Part shown: positions 57,098 to 64,000 of the stretch, in pieces | Layout: the number at the start of each line of letters is the position of its first letter | How positions within the stretch are numbered: the stretch's first letter is position 1 | DNA from: Microbulbifer agarilyticus | GTDB taxonomy: Bacteria; Pseudomonadota; Gammaproteobacteria; Pseudomonadales; Cellvibrionaceae | Length of the DNA: 64,000 nucleotides | Reading direction: 5' to 3' | Assembly (NCBI RefSeq): GCF_019800665.1 | Contig: NZ_JAHVKO010000001.1 | Span: forward strand, 62,001 to 126,000 | The notes under the pieces: model-generated | Databases searched by the model: none | What the model was told of the DNA's origin: nothing | Seen by the model: the letters and a program-made list of their open reading frames with translations, nothing else | Made by a program: the position numbers and the translations under genes

Positions 57098-57810
57098 GCC
57101 TGCGCAATCTCAACAGAAGGTTTGCTGGTTTCGGAACTGGATGATTTCAGGCTTTTTTCCGCCCACCGTAGTCCCCAGGTGAAGCGCGGCTTGACGGTTT
57201 GTGTCTGTGCCTGCTCTTGCTCTTTAGCGAGTGCCTCTGCTGCGGCCGCCTGCTTAGCGAGTGTGACACTGGAAACCCAAGGCTTGCGCGCACTGCCGTG
57301 CAAATTGAACTCAAGGGAATTCCCGCCGTCTGCCAGTTCCTGACGGCACTCGGCCAGAGAGATTCTCTCGATGTCTGCCACCGTTGCCAGGGAGAGTCCG
57401 CACTGGTTGTACAACAGGAAAATATTGCGTTGACGGCGCGGTAACTGTTGCAGGGCCTTGAGCATGTCGGACTGCTCGAAGGCACTTTGCAGTGGGTCTT
57501 GCAGTGGGGCTTGCTGTGGGTCGGTTTCGCCTGCAATTTCGCTAGCGCCTGATTTGAGCAGGCGGTTCACACGGATGTACAGCCAGTTTTTCAGCTGTTG
57601 ACGTTCAAGCAGAGGAGGCTCTGAAAGCAAGGAAAGCCAGAAATTTTCCATAAGCAAGTTGCAACGAGCCAAATCCATTTGTGCACAGTAACGGAACAGC
57701 GGCTCCTTGTAGCGACGAAAAATCTCGCGAAATGCCTGACGGTTTCGTGTGTGATAGTACTGTTGAATTAAGTCTTCGTCACTGAGACTACACAATCTGT
57801 CCGCAAACAT
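57094..57810 (-). CDS. ECF-type RNA polymerase sigma factor with C-terminal extension
   Basis: A 238-residue protein. Residues of about 5-75 resemble sigma region 2 (L-S-D-E-D-L-I-Q-Q-Y-Y, F-R-E-I-F-R-R-Y). Residues of about 110-170 resemble region 4 (L-Q-Q-L-P-R-R-Q-R-N-I-F-L-L-Y, then a helix-turn-helix with L-A-T-V-A-D-I). A further 70 residues, rich in Ala, Gln and Ser, extend past region 4. The ATG at 57810 is chosen because a near-perfect AAGGAGG lies seven bases upstream; an ATG at 57840 is weaker. It overlaps its possible anti-sigma partner. Targets are unknown. Confidence 0.78.
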   Translation of the reverse strand: MFADRLCSLSDEDLIQQYYHTRNRQAFREIFRRYKEPLFRYCAQMDLARCNLLMENFWLSLLSEPPLLERQQLKNWLYIRVNRLLKSGASEIAGETDPQQAPLQDPLQSAFEQSDMLKALQQLPRRQRNIFLLYNQCGLSLATVADIERISLAECRQELADGGNSLEFNLHGSARKPWVSSVTLAKQAAAAEALAKEQEQAQTQTVKPRFTWGLRWAEKSLKSSSSETSKPSVEIAQA

Positions 57811-58009
57811 GGGATCTGCCTCCTTGGCCTCAATTCCCATTGTTACTTATTGGTGCGTATATCCTGGGGAGTCCTTCCCTGGGCGTCATCGCCGAACCAA
57901 TAAATAGTGTGTTAACGCTATTTCGCTGAAAAACGTTTCGAGCGAATACCACTCTTGACTCAGTGTTAACCGTATTGGGTTCGCAACTGCGTCGTCTCAA
58001 GTGCGACGC

Positions 58010-58297
58010 TTAATGTGTTGGGGGCTGCTTTTGGGGAGCCACCTTTTCTGCAGTACCGTGCACCACTTTTTCTTTACGCTCTGGAGGATCTCGCAGATCA
58101 TCCCGACTTTTCCGCCAGGAGGCGAGGAAAATCGTAGCGAGTCCTAACAGGATCTCGTCCACAAATGGCACCAGATCCGGAATAATCAGATCAATTATAA
58201 AAAGGGCGCATATCCACTTGAATAGCTGCGGGTGCTTCAACTTGCGGGCGTAATTGAGGAACCAGCCCACAAATGCGCTGGGAAGTACACGCTTCAT
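58010..58297 (-). CDS. DUF6116 family small membrane protein
   Basis: A 95-residue protein with two hydrophobic segments joined by the conserved-looking L-I-I-P-D-L-V-P-F-V-D-E-I-L-L-G-L. The first 25 residues contain L-R/K-H-P-x-L-F-K as in DUF6116 proteins. The tail is charged and probably cytoplasmic. No function is known for the family, and the neighbours (sigma factor, dinB) give no clue. Confidence 0.75.
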   Translation of the reverse strand: MKRVLPSAFVGWFLNYARKLKHPQLFKWICALFIIDLIIPDLVPFVDEILLGLATIFLASWRKSRDDLRDPPERKEKVVHGTAEKVAPQKQPPTH

Positions 58298-58473
58298 AGA
58301 TTCAGTGGAGCAGCTTTAGAACCGTGTTGGGAGTATAGTCGGCAGACGCTCGACAGGTATTTGAGACAAAGGTTCCGCGACGCGAAATTCTGCCAAAACT
58401 GGCGTATAAGTCGTTTGTGATTTGAGCGCCTGAATCGAGTGCGGCACGATAGGGGACCTAAAGTTGAGCAAAA

Positions 58474-59556
58474 TCAGGTATTGGATGAGAGCCGGTAGCG
58501 CAGTGGGAGCGGTAGCTGCTCAGGCCCCAATTCGGCGCGCAAGTCTTTGAGTTTGATGCCGACACCGAGCAGACGAATTGGATCGCTGCGCTTCTCCCAA
58601 CATTGCTCCAGCAGTTGCTTGAACTCGCTGATGCGTCCGGCCTTGCTGGCGCGCTCGTGGGTGGACTGGGTAAAGTCGGCATACTTCACTTTTACGATTG
58701 CGCCACTGATTTCGTAGCGGTCACCTAGCTTCTCCATGCGCTCTTGCAGTCGACCATATAAATTGATCATTTCTTCCTGCCATGATTCCAAATTGATCAA
58801 GTCGTCGCGAAAAGTGCGTTCCACGCTCACGCTTTTGCGTGAACCATCGCTGCTGACTTTTCTGTCGTCGATGCCACGGCACAATTGGTACAGTCGGTTG
58901 CCAAACTTTCCGTATTTTTGTGCTAGCTCAATTTGGCTATAACGCCGCAAATCGCTGCAGGTGCGTATTCCCTGCCGTTGCATTTTTTCTGCGGTGACTC
59001 GTCCTACACCGTGTATCTTTTTGATAGGTAAACGCAGCACAAAGTCTTCAACGGCATTTGGGTGGATGACTGTGAGTCCATCCGGTTTTTGCCAGTCACT
59101 AGCGATCTTGGCCAGGAATTTATTCGGCGCTACACCTGCGGAAATCGTAATGCCCAGATCCTGCTGCACCCGCGCGCGAATTTCCTGGGCGATTAAAGTT
59201 GCGCTGCCGTTGCAGTGCGGACTATCGGTGACATCCAGATAGGCTTCATCTAGGGACAGCGGCTCAATAAAGTCGGTATACGATAGAAAAATTTCCCGTA
59301 TCTGCGCGCTGACTTCTCGATATTTTTTCATGTTGCCCGGCACTACAATCAGATCAGGACACAGCTTTTTGGCCTGTGCAGTAGGCATGGCCGAGCGCAC
59401 CCCGAAGCTGCGTGCTTCGTAGTTGCAGGTTGAGATAACACCCCTGCGGTCGCTTGACCCGCCCACGGCGATAGGGCGCCCCCGTAAATTGGGGTCGTCA
59501 CGCATCTCTACCGAGGCATAGAAGCAATCACAGTCACAATGGATGATTTTGCGCAT
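58474..59556 (-). CDS. dinB: DNA polymerase IV
   Basis: A 360-residue Y-family polymerase that copies past damaged bases. It opens with I-I-H-C-D-C-D-C-F-Y-A-S-V-E, which holds a metal-binding Asp. The second catalytic site is S-L-D-E-A-Y-L-D near residue 103. The helix-hairpin-helix I-K-K-I-H-G-V-G is near 180 and the little-finger domain follows. A LexA-like box overlaps the region just before its start, so it is probably part of the SOS response. The clamp-binding C-terminus reads Q-L-P-L-P-L. Confidence 0.96.
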   Translation of the reverse strand: MRKIIHCDCDCFYASVEMRDDPNLRGRPIAVGGSSDRRGVISTCNYEARSFGVRSAMPTAQAKKLCPDLIVVPGNMKKYREVSAQIREIFLSYTDFIEPLSLDEAYLDVTDSPHCNGSATLIAQEIRARVQQDLGITISAGVAPNKFLAKIASDWQKPDGLTVIHPNAVEDFVLRLPIKKIHGVGRVTAEKMQRQGIRTCSDLRRYSQIELAQKYGKFGNRLYQLCRGIDDRKVSSDGSRKSVSVERTFRDDLINLESWQEEMINLYGRLQERMEKLGDRYEISGAIVKVKYADFTQSTHERASKAGRISEFKQLLEQCWEKRSDPIRLLGVGIKLKDLRAELGPEQLPLPLRYRLSSNT

Positions 59557-59557
59557 G

Positions 59558-59573
59558 CTGGGATTATATCCAG
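59558..59573 (-). promoter_or_regulatory. LexA (SOS) box upstream of dinB
   Basis: CTG, ten AT-rich bases, CAG: the gammaproteobacterial LexA core, with the inner bases mostly A/T (G-G-A-T-T-A-T-A-T-C). It begins two bases before the dinB start codon, so LexA bound there would block transcription or its first steps. The divergent AhpD-like gene starts 56 bases away and could share the control. Confidence 0.75.
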
Positions 59574-59628
59574 TATTTGGGCGCAGCCAACCATAATCTG
59601 TGCTGGTAATGGCACAGTGGGAGGAGAC

Positions 59629-60165
59629 ATGAACTCAATGCCACTGGTACATACAGCAATGGATGCTCCCCAAGACGCGGGCGTGAAAGCTGTACTGGAT
59701 GATGTACGTACCCAGTTGGGTGGCGTGCCTAATTTATTCCGCGCCTATGCGAACAATCCGACGTTGCTGTCTCAATTGTGGGATCGGTATCAGCACGTGA
59801 TGCTCACCGGCCATCTATCGCCCAAATTGAAAGAAGCGATGGCGTTGATGATTGCTGCGGACGAGCACTGTGACTACGGCATTGCCCAGCATGTGGCGTG
59901 GCTGGAGAAGCTGGGCGTGGCGCCGAAGGAAATCCTGCGCATTCGTACTGATCCCGACCACGCGCATTTTGATAGTAAAGAGCACGCTCTGCTGGAGCTC
60001 GCTCGTCATATGAATTCCGCACCACATGATCATGGCGATCTCGCGGTGAAGGCCGCGCGCAAGGCGGGCGCGACGGATGCGGAAATTCTCGAGGCGGTGG
60101 CAGTTGCCGGGCTGTCGGCGGAACTGAGCCACGCGGCATCGTTTTTAGGGGTACCTGTCGACTAG
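59629..60165 (+). CDS. AhpD-like carboxymuconolactone decarboxylase family protein
   Basis: A 178-residue helical protein of the AhpD/CMD fold. The usual C-x-x-C redox pair is reduced to one: E-H-C-D-Y-G-I-A-Q-H has Cys81 but Gly84 in place of the second Cys, with His88 kept. A thiol-disulfide cycle like that of AhpD is therefore unlikely without a partner. The ATG at 59629 has a GGAGGA site directly upstream; the frame extends to 59539 through the dinB promoter, which is less likely. A terminator follows. Confidence 0.85.
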   Translation: MNSMPLVHTAMDAPQDAGVKAVLDDVRTQLGGVPNLFRAYANNPTLLSQLWDRYQHVMLTGHLSPKLKEAMALMIAADEHCDYGIAQHVAWLEKLGVAPKEILRIRTDPDHAHFDSKEHALLELARHMNSAPHDHGDLAVKAARKAGATDAEILEAVAVAGLSAELSHAASFLGVPVD

Positions 60166-60210
60166 CGATGTATAAATTGATTAGTCCGATGGGTAAATGA
60201 CAGGCACAAA

Positions 60211-60236
60211 AAAGCCGTCTGCAAAGACGGCTTTTT
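60211..60236. terminator. Bidirectional rho-independent terminator
   Basis: A perfect ten-base-pair stem, AAAGCCGTCT (60211-60220) with AGACGGCTTT (60225-60234), has A-rich bases on its left and T on its right. It lies between the converging AhpD-like gene and fdxA, so it can end both transcripts. Confidence 0.93.
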
Positions 60237-60257
60237 ATTGGCTGGACTGTGGCCGGC

Positions 60258-60581
60258 TTAGCGCTCCAGATACTGCAGCTTGCCAGTCTTGCCATCCCAC
60301 TCTGCGGCGTCGGGCAGAGGGTCTTTTTTCTCGGTGATGTTCGGCCACACTTCGGCGAGCTCGGCGTTCAGCTCGGTGTATTCCTGCTGATCGTCTGGCA
60401 CTTCGTCTTCAGAGAAGATGGCATTGGCCGGGCACTCTGGTTCACACAGGGCGCAGTCGATGCACTCGTCCGGGTGGATCACCAGGAAGTTGGGGCCTTC
60501 ATAAAAGCAGTCTACCGGGCAAACTTCCACACAGTCGGTGTATTTGCACTTGATGCAGTTTTCCCCAATTACGAATGTCAT
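60258..60581 (-). CDS. fdxA: 7Fe-8S ferredoxin FdxA
   Basis: A 107-residue ferredoxin of the Azotobacter type. The first ten residues start the cluster pattern C-I-K-C-K-Y-T-D-C ... C-P-V-D-C, and the second half has C-I-D-C-A-L-C ... C-P, giving one 3Fe-4S and one 4Fe-4S site. The C-terminal 45 residues wrap the fold as in Azotobacter FdI. In Pseudomonas this gene lies directly after rpoS and beside mutS; the mutS link is kept here but rpoS is 38 kb away. Confidence 0.97.
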   Translation of the reverse strand: MTFVIGENCIKCKYTDCVEVCPVDCFYEGPNFLVIHPDECIDCALCEPECPANAIFSEDEVPDDQQEYTELNAELAEVWPNITEKKDPLPDAAEWDGKTGKLQYLER

Positions 60582-60718
60582 GCTAATCCCTCGATAATAC
60601 TGTGGCGTTGCCGCTATTCGGCCAGCGCCTGCCGAAACCGCGTTTTATTCTAAAGCAGCGGATTCTAGCAATTAATGGCGCGAATTGTAGTGGCTTTTGA
60701 GTCAAATTGGTTGGGTGC

Positions 60719-63379
60719 TTATAACAATTTGCGCAGGGCGTAGAGCTGCTCCAGCGCCTGACGCGGGGTCATATCGTCCGGATCCAACCCTTCCAGTGCC
60801 TCCACAGCCGGGTGCGGGGCGCTGCCGAACAGGTCTACCTGTGCGGGTGCGGCGGGCTTCACTTTGGCCTTGGGGGCAACAGGGGCAGGCTCCGGAACTA
60901 CGGGCTCGGTGGGCTCCGCTTCAATCGCGGCCTTGGGGCCGGGGCCCGAATCGCGCGTAGTGTGTCCGGCTTCCAGGGCGGCCAGGCGTGCCTTGGCTTC
61001 ATCCAGCACTTCCTGAGGAATACCGGCCAGTTTCGCCACCTGCAAACCGTAACTCTTGGAGGCCGGGCCTTCCTGAATACGGTGCAGGAATACGATGGAA
61101 TCCCCGTGCTCGGTGGCGTTCAGGTGAATATTGGCCACTTCGCCGCACTGTGCGGGGAGTTCGGTCAATTCGAAATAGTGGGTCGCGAACAGGGTAAAGG
61201 CACGCACGCGGTCGGCGAGGAAATGCGCACAGGCCCAGGCCAGAGACAGACCATCGTAGGTGCTGGTACCGCGGCCGATTTCATCCATCAGGATCAGGCT
61301 GTGCTCGCTGGCGTTGCGCAGGATGTTCGCGGTCTCGGTCATTTCCACCATAAAGGTAGAACGGCCACCGGCCAGATCGTCGGCGCTGCCAATACGGGTA
61401 AAGATGCGATCGAGCAGGCCGATACGGGCGCTGTCGGCAGGTACGAAGCTGCCACAGTGCGCCAGTAGAGCGATCAGCGCGGTCTGGCGCATATAGGTCG
61501 ATTTACCGCCCATGTTCGGGCCGGTGATGACCAGCATTCGGCGGGACGTGTGCAGGTCGATATCGTTGGCCACAAACGGGTCATCGAGGACCTGCTCTAC
61601 TACCGGGTGGCGACCACCCTCCACATGGATGCCCGGCTGCTCGGACAGCTCCGGTTTCGTCAGTCGCAGCTGGTCTGCGCGCTCTGCCATATTCCCCAAT
61701 ACGTCCAGCTGGGAAACTGCTGCTGCAGCGGTTTGCAGCTCGGCAAGGGATTCGTTCAGGGTGGTGATCAGTTCCTCGTACAGGAACTTCTCGCGGGCGA
61801 GGGCACGGCTCTTGGCTGACAGGGCCTTGTCTTCAAACTCCTTCAGTTCCGGGGTGATGAAGCGCTCGGCATTCTTCAGGGTCTGGCGGCGGATATAGTC
61901 AGCCGGTGCCTTGTCGCTCTGGCCGCGGCTGATCTCGATAAAGTAGCCGTGCACCCGGTTGTAGCCAACTTTCAGGGTGGGAATGCCGGTGCGCTCTTTC
62001 TCGCGCACCTCCAGCTGGACCAGGTAATCACCGGCGTTTTCACTGATACCACGCAGCTCATCCAGCTCCTCATCGAAGCCGTCTGCGATCACACCGCCTT
62101 CACGGAGTACCACGGGTGGGTTTTCCACCAGCGCGCGCTGCAGCAGTTCCACGGTTTGTGGCCACTCACCCATTTCACGATTCAACTGCGCAAGCAGGGC
62201 TGCGTCGGTCTCGCTCTGTTGGCTTTGCAGTTCCGGGAATTGGGCCAGGGACATACCCAGACGGGACAGGTCGCGGGGGCGCGCAGAGCGCAGGGCCAGG
62301 CGGCCAAGAATCCGCTCCATATCACCGATGGGCTTCAGCGCTTCGCGCAGTGGCTCAAAACGGTAATCAGTAATCAATGCAGAAATCGCGTTCTGGCGCT
62401 GCTGCAAAGTATTCAGGTTGCGCAGCGGGTTGTTCAGCCAGCGGCGCAGCAGGCGGCTACCCATGGCCGTCTTACAGGCATCGAATACCGACAGCAGGGT
62501 GTTGTCGTCGCCACCGTTCAGGTTGGTGTCGATTTCCAGGTTGCGGCGGCTGGCTGGGTCCAGGGCGACGGTGTCTTCGCTGCGCTCGGTACGCAGGGTG
62601 CGAATATGGGGCAGCTCGGTGCGCTGGGTATCGCGGGCGTATTGCAGCAGGCAACCGGCGGCGCAGAGGGCCGCATGCATATGGCTGCAGCCGAAGGCTT
62701 CCAGGTCCATGGTGCCAAACTGGCGGTTCAGCAAGCGCAGGGCGCTTTCCAAATCGAATTCCCAGGGGGCGCGGCGGCGCACGCCGGGGCGGCGTTCGAT
62801 TTCCACCGGTAGGGTCAGGTCTTCGGATACCAGCAATTCGGTGGGGCTGAAGCGCTGGATCTGCTCTGCCAGGGCCTCTTCACTGTCGACTTCCTGCACC
62901 GCGAAATGCCCGGTGCCCACATCCAGCAGCGCTAGACCAAATTGATCGCCCACCAAAACGGTGGAAGCCAGCAGGTTGTCACGGCGCTCGTTCAGCAGCG
63001 CTTCGTCGGTCACGGTGCCGGGCGTGACGATTCGCACAACCTTGCGCTCAACCGGACCCTTGGACGTGGCCGGGTCACCGATCTGCTCGGCAATGGCTAC
63101 AGAGACGCCGGCCTTGATCAGCCGCGCCAGGTAGCCTTCCGCCGCATGGTAGGGAATACCGGCCATGGGAATTGGCTGGCCACCGGATTTACCGCGGGCA
63201 GTCAGGGTCACATCCAGCAGTTCGGCGGCTCGCTTGGCGTCGTCGTAGAACAGCTCGTAGAAATCACCCATGCGGTAAAACACCAGCTCGTGGGTGTGTT
63301 CCGCCTTGATGCGCAGGTACTGCTGCATCATGGGGGTGTGTTCGGGCTTGGATGTCTTGGCGGCGGCAGTTGCGGGCAT
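60719..63379 (-). CDS. mutS: DNA mismatch repair protein MutS
   Basis: An 886-residue mismatch sensor. The N-terminal mismatch-reading motif [11 protein letters not shown] (about 37-47) contains the Phe and Glu that contact the mispair, followed by connector, lever and clamp domains and an ATPase with G-P-N-M-G-G-K-S-T and D-E-I-G-R-G-T-S. A Pro/Ala-rich linker of about 35 residues precedes the short C-terminal oligomerisation segment. The start is ATG 63379 (M-P-A-T-A); a longer frame reaches 63469 without better support. The ribosome site is weak in either case. Confidence 0.97.
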   Translation of the reverse strand: MPATAAAKTSKPEHTPMMQQYLRIKAEHTHELVFYRMGDFYELFYDDAKRAAELLDVTLTARGKSGGQPIPMAGIPYHAAEGYLARLIKAGVSVAIAEQIGDPATSKGPVERKVVRIVTPGTVTDEALLNERRDNLLASTVLVGDQFGLALLDVGTGHFAVQEVDSEEALAEQIQRFSPTELLVSEDLTLPVEIERRPGVRRRAPWEFDLESALRLLNRQFGTMDLEAFGCSHMHAALCAAGCLLQYARDTQRTELPHIRTLRTERSEDTVALDPASRRNLEIDTNLNGGDDNTLLSVFDACKTAMGSRLLRRWLNNPLRNLNTLQQRQNAISALITDYRFEPLREALKPIGDMERILGRLALRSARPRDLSRLGMSLAQFPELQSQQSETDAALLAQLNREMGEWPQTVELLQRALVENPPVVLREGGVIADGFDEELDELRGISENAGDYLVQLEVREKERTGIPTLKVGYNRVHGYFIEISRGQSDKAPADYIRRQTLKNAERFITPELKEFEDKALSAKSRALAREKFLYEELITTLNESLAELQTAAAAVSQLDVLGNMAERADQLRLTKPELSEQPGIHVEGGRHPVVEQVLDDPFVANDIDLHTSRRMLVITGPNMGGKSTYMRQTALIALLAHCGSFVPADSARIGLLDRIFTRIGSADDLAGGRSTFMVEMTETANILRNASEHSLILMDEIGRGTSTYDGLSLAWACAHFLADRVRAFTLFATHYFELTELPAQCGEVANIHLNATEHGDSIVFLHRIQEGPASKSYGLQVAKLAGIPQEVLDEAKARLAALEAGHTTRDSGPGPKAAIEAEPTEPVVPEPAPVAPKAKVKPAAPAQVDLFGSAPHPAVEALEGLDPDDMTPRQALEQLYALRKLL

Positions 63380-63723
63380 TATAGAAAAATCTTTATAAAA
63401 CAGTGGTTTAGTTGTTTTTAGTGCTGGCGCCAGATGGCGGTTGCCACCCGTTGCGGGCGGCCCATGCAAGCCGCGTAGGATACCAAATGGGGCGGTTGAG
63501 AACTATCGGACTGACTGGTCGACCAGGCGAGGTCGACAGAGTCACATCAACTATCCAAGAGCGCGCGCAAAAATTTTGATTTTCGAAGTCCGAGCAGATT
63601 TGCACGGACGCCCGCAGCCGCAAATATCGCTAGATTGGTGCCATCGACATCCGGGCGAAGGCGAAACATGGATTCAATAACAACTGTTTGTACCAATATC
63701 CCTCCAATGGAGGTCTGGCGCGC
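63380..63723. other. Divergent intergenic region between mutS and the DUF1214-like gene
   Basis: 344 bases without a convincing gene. A short palindrome around TGGTCGACCAGG (about 63516-63527) was noticed, and GGAGG lies near 63709-63713 before the next start. No RNA gene or known operator was recognised. Confidence 0.5.
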
Positions 63724-64000
63724 ATGACATCCAAAGGAAATACGTTCTTTAATAGGCTGCGAGTGCTTCGTTGGCCGCTGGCGGTACTGCTAGTTGCGGC
63801 TTTATCGGTCTTTCTTTTACAGGGCGCTTTAAAAACAGGTCTGCGGGAGAGTTTTCTGCGGAACGGTGACTGGCGTACCAGTGAGAGTATAGGAGCTGCT
63901 GACGCGGATGCTGTGGTAAGGGCCATCGTTGCCATCGGCGGGCTTCTGGGCTCTACCCGTGAGGAATCGATGTACTACACCCTGAATTCGGTAGCCGGGG
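63724..64000 (+). CDS. DUF1214-like exported or membrane protein (5' part only)
   Basis: The first 92 codons of a gene that continues past the window. The ATG at 63724 has GGAGG about ten bases upstream. A basic start leads to one hydrophobic segment (about residues 16-35), then a soluble part with W-R-T-S-E-S-I-G, V-V-R-A-I-V-A-I-G-G-L-L and E-E-S-M-Y-Y-T-L. This order (single membrane helix, then a short domain with an E-E-x-x-Y-Y core) is like DUF1214 proteins, which often pair with DUF1254 partners. The rest of the gene is needed to be sure. Confidence 0.65.
   Translation, partial: MTSKGNTFFNRLRVLRWPLAVLLVAALSVFLLQGALKTGLRESFLRNGDWRTSESIGAADADAVVRAIVAIGGLLGSTREESMYYTLNSVAG

Overview
The window reads as chromosome of a marine, polysaccharide-degrading gammaproteobacterium close to Cellvibrionales (Microbulbifer-like). 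This is inferred from the Pseudomonas-type core order tilS-pyrG-kdsA-eno-ftsB-ispD-ispF-truD-pcm-nlpD-rpoS ... fdxA-mutS, combined with a beta-glucan utilisation locus containing two GH3 enzymes and a TonB-dependent receptor. No rRNA, tRNA, CRISPR array, transposase or phage gene was seen.

Layout. (1) 1-9,789: a beta-glucan/cellodextrin utilisation locus on the minus strand (TonB-dependent receptor, periplasmic GH3 beta-glucosidase, sugar-porter MFS, lipoprotein GH3 cut by the window edge), with a divergent AraC-type membrane regulator. Terminator-like hairpins separate most of its genes. (2) 9,873-22,190: a housekeeping block on the plus strand, from tilS to rpoS, ending in a strong terminator. 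The surE gene usually found between truD and pcm is absent. (3) 22,206-35,205: the ydbL/ynbE/ydbH lipid-bridge operon, gamma-glutamyltransferase, aminopeptidase N, a SixA-like phosphatase, a carboxylesterase and an MFS exporter. (4) 35,571-52,405: the most unusual part. A 1,203-residue protein has a BapA-type N-terminus followed by about 394 consecutive Asp-X dipeptides, nearly all Asp-Ala. It is followed by a complete type I secretion system (TolC-like, LapB-like ABC, HlyD-like). Coupled to that by overlapping codons are a periplasmic transglutaminase-fold protein and a cyanophycin-synthetase-like ATP-grasp protein fused to an acylphosphatase. A convergent gene encodes a 1,603-residue fusion of an alpha-helical domain, a CapA domain and a Mur-ligase domain. 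(5) 52,636-60,165: a 2,4-dienoyl-CoA-reductase-like flavoenzyme, two short-chain dehydrogenases, an ECF sigma factor with a putative membrane partner, a DUF6116 protein, SOS-type dinB and an AhpD-like protein. (6) 60,258-64,000: fdxA and mutS, where the conserved core resumes, then the start of a DUF1214-like gene.

How the parts fit. In Pseudomonas, rpoS, fdxA and mutS are near neighbours; here about 38 kb lies between rpoS and fdxA, so regions 3-5 look like accessory DNA placed in a conserved junction. The central proposal is that region 4 encodes a secreted polyanionic (Asp-Ala)n scaffold together with amide-ligase modules (ATP-grasp and Mur ligase) that in cyanophycin synthetase sit in one protein. 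The enzymes may modify or extend the Asp-rich scaffold, or make a separate amino-acid polymer that joins it at the cell surface. This is inference from gene context and motifs and has not been demonstrated.
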